Shown: positions 1-9,904 of the stretch, in pieces
Position numbering within the stretch: the first letter of the stretch is position 1
Layout: every line of letters begins with the position of its first letter
Source: Trissonchulus latispiculum
Taxonomy: Eukaryota > Nematoda > Enoplea > Enoplida > Ironidae
Assembly (NCBI GenBank): GCA_030248195.1
Contig: JASAND010013284.1
Coordinates: forward strand, 1-64,000
Direction of reading: 5' to 3'
Length of the DNA: 64,000 nucleotides
The notes under the pieces: model-generated
Databases searched by the model: none
Told to the model about the DNA's origin: nothing
The model's input: the letters and a program-made list of their open reading frames with translations, nothing else
Made by a program: the position numbers and the translations under genes

Positions 1-166
1 CATTCCATTACAAATTATATTCCAATATGAGTCCACATTTGTTGGGGTTACTTATTTCACATTGCTTCGACTGCGCAATATCAAATAAAGAATTACTTAA
101 TTTGGCAGCCTGATGATGATGTCTGCTTCAAAAGTAAAACTGAAATTGATGTTCAGCCTATTTTAG

Positions 167-265
167 ATTTCTAGCGAAAATCTCGAATTTCCTTCTGTGT
201 CAGTGTGTAGTGTGAATCCATACAAAGCTTCCAGAATTCATCTTTTTCCATCAATGAATTCTGCG
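167..265 (+). CDS. Gene A exon 2: first extracellular strand (FPSVSVCSVNP)
   Basis: The exon is 99 nt, 33 codons, phase 0-0, between acceptor TTTTAG and donor GTGAGC. It reads FPSVSVCSVNPYKASRIH, the counterpart of the FPAVTICN-NP strand that follows TM1 in DEG/ENaC channels. Gene B (33892-33990) and gene C (56993-57091) carry exons of the same length and phase, which fixes the borders. Confidence 0.85.
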
Positions 266-3200
266 GTGAGCTGTCATTATTGCGAACAGTAAAAGATAAA
301 ATCTGGTGTGTTGTGTAATAATTCCAGACCATTACTGCAACTTTTGTTTTCCCTTTTGCTAAGTTGAACAGTGTGTTGTTGCAGATTAGCGATTACGTCA
401 AACAATCGCAACACTTGAAGGCTGAAAGAGGTCCCAAAGCAAGGAAGCAGTTATATAAACGGGAAGATCTTGCAAGTAGTCATGAAATGTGGGACACGCC
501 AAAGCAAAATCACCAACTGTCACGCCAACGTAGATCAGGTGAGATGTATTGATTTTGGCTAACTGATTAAATTCATTAACTGTAACAGCAAGCAAAGGCA
601 TAGACACCCAGAGAAACGATTCTGTATCCAATTGCAGTACATGGTTTTGACTATTTTTTAAGATTTGTTTGTTGGAAATGATTTCTTCATTTTGTCTTTT
701 AAAAGTGATCTAACTGCAGTATTAGTAAACATTTAGAATAAGCAAATAAAAATGTTGAAATACTTCGATTTTCAAATTTTTGAGAGCTTTCGCGATTTCA
801 AAATGCGCAGCACTGTTTACGATGTTTAACGAAAGTATTTGCAAATACTGAAGATCTTCAACGAAAACAGATACGCAAAACAGATAATCAAAAAATCAAC
901 AATGCCAGACAATGTAAATTTTATAAAAAATATGTTCATGAAAATAACTTGTTAGAATGTCGTACATTAACCAAAACAGCATACCAATGAGTCGATGTGA
1001 CCTGTGGCCACGGTTTACAAGTTCATAAATTGCAGCCTTACTGCCTTTTTCAGGAATTTGTCATAAAAGTTGAAAATAGCTCCATGTTTGCAAACAATTG
1101 CTTTCCGATTTCAAAAAACTGAGCAATGGTTATCCGAATTTCTGCATTCGTCAAGTCTGCTGCCAGTTCCAAGCGAACATCGCTTGCCGATTTCTAGGGG
1201 TAGGAAAACTTGAGAATTAATGCTGACGACATGAACGCAGTTTCCCTTAATTTGAAAGTCAATGCAGATGACTTCTATGAGGAAACCAAAAGGCCACGCA
1301 ACTATGCATTCCTTTCAGTACTACGAATCAGACGAAGGTTCTCGTATTTGAGGACGGCTCAAGCTATAATCGTTTATCCGTGTAAGGGTGCGTCCTTAAT
1401 TAGAAAACATTGATATTCTGATGCTGCTCTATCAATCTGCTGATGCAAATGTCAGACGGTATTATTTTTTTAGTGATCACACCAATAATTTCTGAAGGCA
1501 AAGTTTGGATACTTTCTGAAGAAAACCAAAACTGCATTTCTGCTTGTAGCGGCATTTCTACAAAATCGCGTATCGTGTGCCAAATGGCAAGCTTGGGTGA
1601 GATCCACTCCATGGTAGTCCTTGGCATAATGCTAAAATCAATGCGGATGACTAACAGTAGCTGTAAAGTGTCACCTGGCTTTGCCAAACTGGGGAAGCTG
1701 GGGGCATATTTTGATGCAACTGATGAAAAATGCAAAGGCTGGGCCGCCACAAGTTCTGTTGGCTGCCCTGGCAAAGGTCCATACATAAAAAGGCTTTGTC
1801 AGTGTATATCGACTAATAGTAAGTGAAGTCCTTGTTTGTATCCGGAAGTCGCTAGATTAAGCGTAGAACTGCATAGAATAAATACAGAATTAATATTAAC
1901 AAACAAGTTCAAAACGTAGATAAACGTAGATGAACAACGTAACGTAGCGTTGTAGCAGACAAATATGCATTCTTGTTGCAGCAGACGGAGACCTTTCTGA
2001 TCTGTCGGAAGCAGTCTTCTACCCACAGAGAGGAGGTAAGGCAGTCATTAATAACTTTTTAGTTTAACTAAACAGTCATGTCAGTCAATCAACGTGTCAT
2101 TTGCCAGCTAACATAGATGTACCCTACACTGGGCTAGTTTGATTAGCACAGCTTGACCTGTGTCGCTTACACCCGGTATGTTGTTGTTTGCATTGCTAAC
2201 CCATTGTCGGGTACACCCGGTTAGTTGCTGTTTGCCTAGTGCAGCTTACACTATTTTAGCTGGCAAATGACAGCTAGCATATGTACCCAACACTTGGTTA
2301 GCTTAATGGCCTGGTGTAAGTGACAACGGGTCAGTCTTCTGCTAGCTGGTTGGCCTAGTGTACCCCACAACCAGTTAGCCTAAGCTAAGGCTAATTGACC
2401 AATTGTACCCTACACCCGGTTAGCTTAGCCTGCACGAAGTAGCCCATTGTGGAGTACTAAAGGTTACCTTTCTGCGGCGAGAATTTTGACGGATGCATTA
2501 TGTTCTTAGTCTCTTTACGGTGCTGATTCAGGTTCGCGCATTTTTGGCTTTAAAATCGCGGTTGTCGATCAGCATAAACACAACAGCGAATATGTGGAAT
2601 TTTAAAAATTGCAACCAGCTTGGTTCGAGCATGTATTTTTCGCTATTCATCCAAGCAACTCGAAAGTAGCTTTACACATGCATTTTTCTTACAATTGCCG
2701 AGCGCATTTTCCGGATTTTACGGTTTGTCTTTTTGTTGACGAAAGCGAGACAAGCGTCGAAATCGGGAAATTTTGACGATAATCAGACAGAACTTTTATT
2801 TTTCTCAAAATATTGTGCTTGTAAGCAGTTACTTCTTGTTTTTAAAAAGATCTTATATTTAGGAATTGAAGATTCTCTTCGCATTTGGTTATTATCTTCT
2901 GCGCTTGGTCAAACATGTGGTGAAGTCTGTCTTAATGCTAACTTTATGTGCACCCCGGAGTATATTGTTGTTGAGGAGAATCAGGGAGGAAGACTGTTGG
3001 GAATCTTACTGGAACTTTTATACCAACTTAATCATACCTGTATATTAGACACTAAAATTGCGATGATTGCAGAAACAGGACCTCATTTTAATAGCGAAGG
3101 AAAATGTGGTGGATACGAATACGGCGTCAGTAATGACAGGTTCAAATGCAATGTTGGAAACTGCAATCAACTACGAGCTTGTGGTTGCGTAGGTACTTTC

Positions 3201-6200
3201 AAATCAACTGTCACTTTGCTAAGGCATCCTTCATAATTAACCAATTGATTTTGTTGCTGATTTTTAGTCATCAAGATACTATTTATTAGTGTTTACTTTT
3301 ACTTTAATTATTGATTATTTAGAAACAGGTTCACGATCAAGTGCTATTGTTGGCATTTGTTTGCCCATCTACACCAGTATCCTAAAGAGAACTATGTTCC
3401 GTTAACTAAATTTGGTTCAGTTATGGACTTTGGCTGTTGTGGTTAGCGTAGCTTTTGCATCGGTCATCTTCAGTAAAATCTCCTTCTGTTTTGGGAGAAG
3501 TTTGAGCACAAACGGAGCAACGAATATTCCCAGTGTCCTGGCGCCAGGTCATCACAAAATTATTCGACAAAATTGATTGTCCTATTCTTGTAACGGGAGC
3601 TGTTTAGAAGCTTAAGAGAGGAGTTCAGACACAGAATTCATTAGAAAACCAAACATCTATCATTAAAGCTAATTGCCCAGACTATGCATGCATTCGGAAC
3701 ATAATCAGATTTTGCACTATTGTTTCTCGCCATGGGCATGTCCGGATAGATTGCTGTCAATCCTGATTACATTTATATCTGGCGTGCAGTTGATAGTAGC
3801 AACCAATTATATGCAAAGACACAGTTGCTGTATTTCTGTCAATAGGGTACTATAGTTCCACTCTAACATCAAAACATATTGGGAAAACTGGATTGACGAA
3901 ACATAAATAAAATTATTTTTCTAGTTTCTTAGTGCTTTATTGATCTTTTACAGCAGTGTAAAATAGCAAGCCACTGCGAAACCAGACACACCTGTTAATA
4001 AAAATTGCGGCGTTATCATATTGTTGGAACGCGTGTTATCAGGGCTAAACAATTTAAGAAACTGTATAATATGGATTCTGCACGCAGTGGGACAAAGGGA
4101 ATTACTAGCCTTGCCCCTCAGAAGTCACTCTTTAAATAAGCGATCCAAGCGGGAGGAGATGAGCATCCAGTCAACAGCTAAGCATGACTGTATTTTAAAA
4201 TATACTGAATCTTTCCCACCAAATACACCAATGTCAGTATTAATGTTTATACGAATGCCATTTTGCGATTGGACTCAGGTGTAATTAAGTGCGATTAAGT
4301 ATGCAAAGGGAGAGGCAGCGTTGAGTCATAATAGAAAGCAAGTTAAGTTTCGCAGCATAGGGTACACAGCGTTCTTAATGTAATACTGTTTTGAAAAACG
4401 TCTTCACGACAGTGATTGTGACATACAACAAGCTTAGTAAAGCGTAGTCTTTCAAATTGCTTCATGATTTACACTTTATGACTGAACTTCTTTTACAGAC
4501 AGGCGTGCTCCCGATCGCTATAAGCCGAAGATTTTAGAATGCCCACTAACAACTTTTGCAGCACTGACTAGCAAACATGGTGGTACGTCCCAAATAACTA
4601 AACCTTTCGCTACCACAGCAAAAATTGACAATGCAGGTATTGGGACGACAACGTCGATAACTACAAGTACGACGAAGCAACCAAAAAGCTACGATAGTTT
4701 GAGCTCCAGATCATCGCAACCATCATTACTGACAACCCAAACAGATGAGCAAGCTAAGTGGAAAGCTACGACTTCAGTCAGTGTCAGTGTAACAGAACAA
4801 ACAATACTACCTGGTCCGAATCAGTTTATAACATCTGCGAATACAGGTAGTTTTACGTCCGTGACACAAGATGCAGAAAACTGCTGTCGAACAGTTGACG
4901 TATGCGGTACTGCAACAGAACCAAAAAACCCAAGAGAATTTACCAGCATCTTACCTGCTCTTGTCAAAACAACTTCCACAATAATTGCTACATCTTGGCA
5001 CATCAGCTTACTAACTACTAATAAAATGACTATGTTGAGTACTCTACAGTCTATTAAACAAATGGATGTAGCCTGCAATACCTCTGGTACTTATTCCTCC
5101 CCTACTAGTACAAGAATAATCGGTGAGGCGTCTGACACTAAGGATGTTGAATCTGTACCGTCAACGTTTACGGTGCTGGAAGTTCCTGCCAGTACAACGT
5201 TAATGGGTACTGCTTCAAATAAACGGTTATACAATTCTCAATGGTTGACGTCAGTGAATAGAATGCTCAGCACAAGCACCCTCAAATATTATGAAACGTC
5301 AGAAGCTTCCAAATTTGTTAGTCATAGCGATCTTGCAACGACATATTTGCTAACACTAAAGGAAAGAAGCAGCCAACTTGTCACGAAAGATTTTTCACGA
5401 ATTCGAACCAGTACCGTTCTGGCAACTTGGGCGGAAGATGTGACTGTTTCCTTCTTTAACAGCGCAAGCGAATCATCTGAATACATCAGGAATACTGAGA
5501 GTGTTCCAGATACTTTAGCAAGTGGTTAGCTGAAATACTGTTTGAAATGTTAATCTGTAGCACAATCAGGCCTTGTTTCATGTGACCATCTTTCCAAAAA
5601 GTATTGATATCTCTTGCAAACGTGCCATTACAGAAATATACAAAATTGCATGCTGGGCATGATGCATATTAAAAGGAATTGTTTTTCGTAACCAATCAAA
5701 ACTTATGTTGACTTTAGATTGACTAGTACTGATTGACTTGACTACTGATGACTAAAAATAAATTATTACATTATAACATTATTACATTACATTATTACAT
5801 TATTTCTTTGATTATATTATTACATTAAATACAAAATAAAGTATTTTATTATAATATAATCTGTAAATTTCAGACCCAATTACTACGGTAACTAAGACTC
5901 AGCAGCAAGTTCTGTATATGGCAGCTAACCTAACAGATGGAGAAGTAGCTCCTCTTTTATTTTCTTATGCAGAGCTGTTCAAAGAATGTCGCGTGTTTGG
6001 CGACAAATGCAAACTAGGTTAGTTAAGCATTGCTTCCGTTTTCTATCACGAGTGGTTTGCGTTGACGCAAATGGGAAGCACATGCTGTGCGCCAATGTCC
6101 AGGCCTGCCAAACGATTGCATTGTGGATATTATGCATGCAAAAGTTCAGCTGAGTGCCTAAACCGTCCAATCCCATCATCTCTTTAACATCTATAGTTTG

Positions 6201-9200
6201 GTTCACCGCATGCAGTTTCCATACATGTATTATTAGTATTAAAGTAAGCGGAGCAATGGAGATTTATAGATACAGGCTTAACACGTTTTCTAATAATTTA
6301 GACGAGTTCAGGTCAGATATGTTTGGAAGATGTTTCACTATTCATGTTATGAATGAAACGTTTGCAGCAGCATCTTCAGATGCAGAGAAAGGTAAGCAGA
6401 TATCTAAGATAGCAGATAAGGAATTAATAACAAAACCCAACATGGACTGAAAAATGATAGACAAAACGTTTGCTTATTACTCTCAACAAAGTAATGAAAT
6501 TATTGAACCGAACAACGGTTGGAGTAAACTTTGCATTCCCCTATAAAATGCATAATGGCAAGCGTGAACAATGACTGGCCTCGAAGGGAGTTCGTCTTGT
6601 TGATGTGAAATCCAGCATAATTATTTTCCTTGAAAAATAATCTGGACAATTTGCTTTCCATTTATTATATAATTACTGCCGTCAGTTTTCTTTGGAGCAA
6701 TTTTAGTTTTTTTGACAAAGATTTACTATTTCAAACACGACTGTCTCTGCGAACATGTCTATTTTAAGATTTCAGATTTTATTTATGATATAATTCTACA
6801 GTATTGTTAAAGTTTCTTGGAGAGCTATTTTTTGTTTTGTGGTAAATTTTCTGAACTTAGTGTATAGGCTGTGACAAAGGCCACTGCGTAAAACATAGAA
6901 ACCGGTTATGTGCAAGCTTAAGCTGGCGTTAAATATACTTTATGAATCATATGTTTATTTTATATAAATTTTATATTTTACGAACAGTATCAAAGTGACT
7001 TAAACGTGTTTTATTTGGTTTTATTTAGGAATTAGACTTGATTTAATTGCGAATTTATCGGAGTATTTGAGCTTTACGGTCAGCGCAGGATTTAAAATTT
7101 TGCCACATCATTGGAAAGAGTTTCCATTTCCAGACAGATTTGGAGTATTCGTTGTTTCAGGGTATATAACTCATATCAGCATTTCCATAGTAAGTGATAT
7201 CCCAGTACTTGTTGAAATGCTTATTTATGGTTTCTGGATCATATGGATAAACATAATACATTCTTAACCAGAATACGCCGAGACTAATTAAATCTAAAAC
7301 CGTCTTGGCATCGAAAATGCATGCTTTTCAGTCATGTTTTGTTTTTGTCATATCATGTTTCAGTCATGCTTTGAGTCGCGTTTGTTACTTTCTCAACTTC
7401 ACGAATTACTAGCTAGTTGTTTGTTAACATTATGACTGAGTGTGTTTATTGATTGTTTGGTTTCAAATAAATATTGTGTTGAGACTGAAGTTCATAGAAT
7501 ATCTTCTGCAGTTGAACCATGTGAAGAAGCAGGGTCTGGATTTGACAACAAATTTGCTTATTCACAGGAGGTATGCAGATTCAGAGATTGTTATTACTTT
7601 TGTTTATACCTTTATATGTTTTAATGTATGTATTGGGTCGGGAAGCTTAAATCTGCTATTTTGGCTCGCTTTCAGATGCTAGGACCAAATTTCAAATAAA
7701 AAATTTTCCAGTTTCTCGAACTATATGTAAAACTGTTAAGGCGATTTTTGTTGTTTTGTCATTTCGAAATTCTTAGATGTCAAATACGCAATACAAAACT
7801 CAATATAACGGAACTGCTGAAAGATGTAACGTTTTAGCTAGCACAGTTTATTCGAAAACCCAGAGAATGCGACATATCTTAAAACTTTTCCAAATTGTTT
7901 TTAATTTTTGTATTTTTTGTTTGCCATGAGGATTCAACAACATAAGGCTCTGATAAATAATAGGCGGCACAAAAGTGAGCAGTTTTCTACACGACTTTAT
8001 TGTGTGCGACTTAGTTTCTGCATGCAGGATAATTTTCCATGTTTCTGCATGCAGTATAATTTTTCATATTTTTCATTTTAGTTTTGTCAACAACATTGCA
8101 TTAATCAGAAAGCTGTTAACGTGTGCGGATGCACTGATCCATACACCAGTGCAACAAACTCACAGAGAGGCAAAATGTGCCAATTAAGCGGTTAGAACAT
8201 TACACCAGTTGCGACTTTTGCTGTTTACAGATTGCTAGATAGTCTCTGTAGTGCAGTATCTTGCCAGCTAGCTAATACTAAGTCGTGGCTATATTTCGCT
8301 ATGGATATTACCGGCACCTTGTTATTTTTGTTAGTTCTAGAAACTTTTGTTAAGGAACACTACATCAAACCAAATGCTCGATTGCAATGATTTCTTAGTC
8401 GACTTGCCAACTGATGGAAGGCAAATATAAAGCAGCACGACACCTGTTGTTGCGCGACACTCATTTAGGTCAACCAAACTAACGAACTAACAAAAACGCA
8501 ACGAGCAGCGTTTTGACGGTTTCAGATCTGTGCTTCAAGAATCATACCGAAAAGTTCATGCTGGACTGCCAGTGCTTAACACCGTGTTGGTAATAGCTGT
8601 TGAATTGTTGTAATTTATTAAGCGCAAACGTTAGGGCGCTAAGACACTTCTGGTTTCATTTGTCACATCTTAAATTTCATTTTCTGTTAAAGCCTGCGGT
8701 GAGGCTACCAACAATCCAAGAATGTCTGTTAAAATCGACCTACACAAAACATTAAGCAAGCTAAGCTAGCTGCAAGACATGAGGTTAGAAAACATACTTT
8801 GTTAAACGCAATGAAGAATCAAACATGAAGATCAATACTTGCTGTCTGTCACTGCCGCCCCCTTTTGATCAGGTGGACAACATGCATCGCAAAGCCAAGA
8901 CTCAGTTTCAACGTGATGAGCAGTGAGGGTTTCTAAATCCACCCACTACTTATACTTTCATAGTTTGAAAAATTAATATATAATGATGATCGTTTTTCAA
9001 TGCCTAAATGTCGGTAAAACGCAAGTTAATTTCTAAGGGCAAAGCACAAAAGCAAATGCAAAAATACAAAAATCTGCATAATGCGATTAGCTTGACAAGC
9101 TACAGCCACCAATTTCAGAACGCGTCATCATCATCGTCATTGCAGAAAGCAGAACTTTTGCTACAATTTAGCAAGGGTCTTGTTCTTTCTTTACGCATAG

Positions 9201-9838
9201 CTGAATGTATACTGGCATCATACTTGCCACTACCCCTGTCATACGTTTGCATTAATAAATTTGCAATTACGGTTGATCCTAAGGTTTAATTACCCTATGT
9301 ATTGACAACAGCTAATGTTTTAGGGAAATGCTTTACAAGATGCTGCTGACAACAATACCAAGCAATCACAGAAATGTATTAATTTGCATTATATATCTTA
9401 CCTACAAGCATAATAACATTTTCTTTCAGTTTTTCCAATTAAGGGAGTATACCCAAGGGTTTGCACAACTTTATCGGAAGTTAGTTAAAAAGTTAATATA
9501 CGACATTGATATATTCCTCCGCGGCAGCGCCTAGACTTACTGAGAGCGTGTTAGGCTTAGAATAGAGCGTGCTTTTACACGTCTAAGCCTAAGCCATTTT
9601 TAAGCATAAGCACAGCTTAATTAATCAAACTAATTAGCTTTTCAAAAAATTGTTTTCTCACAGAGTAGGTAAACTTCACATCTCTATGAGCATGGTTTCT
9701 ATGAGCACTGCTCCTCGAGACAATCTCTATGAGCAAAATGCACATACAACCGTCTCTGTGAGCACTTTTTGCTCATAGAGTATACTGAGCGGGTACAATT
9801 AGCGTACGCAACTGTGCTCGTATAGCATATAAGCTGCT

Positions 9839-9904
<66 letters not shown>

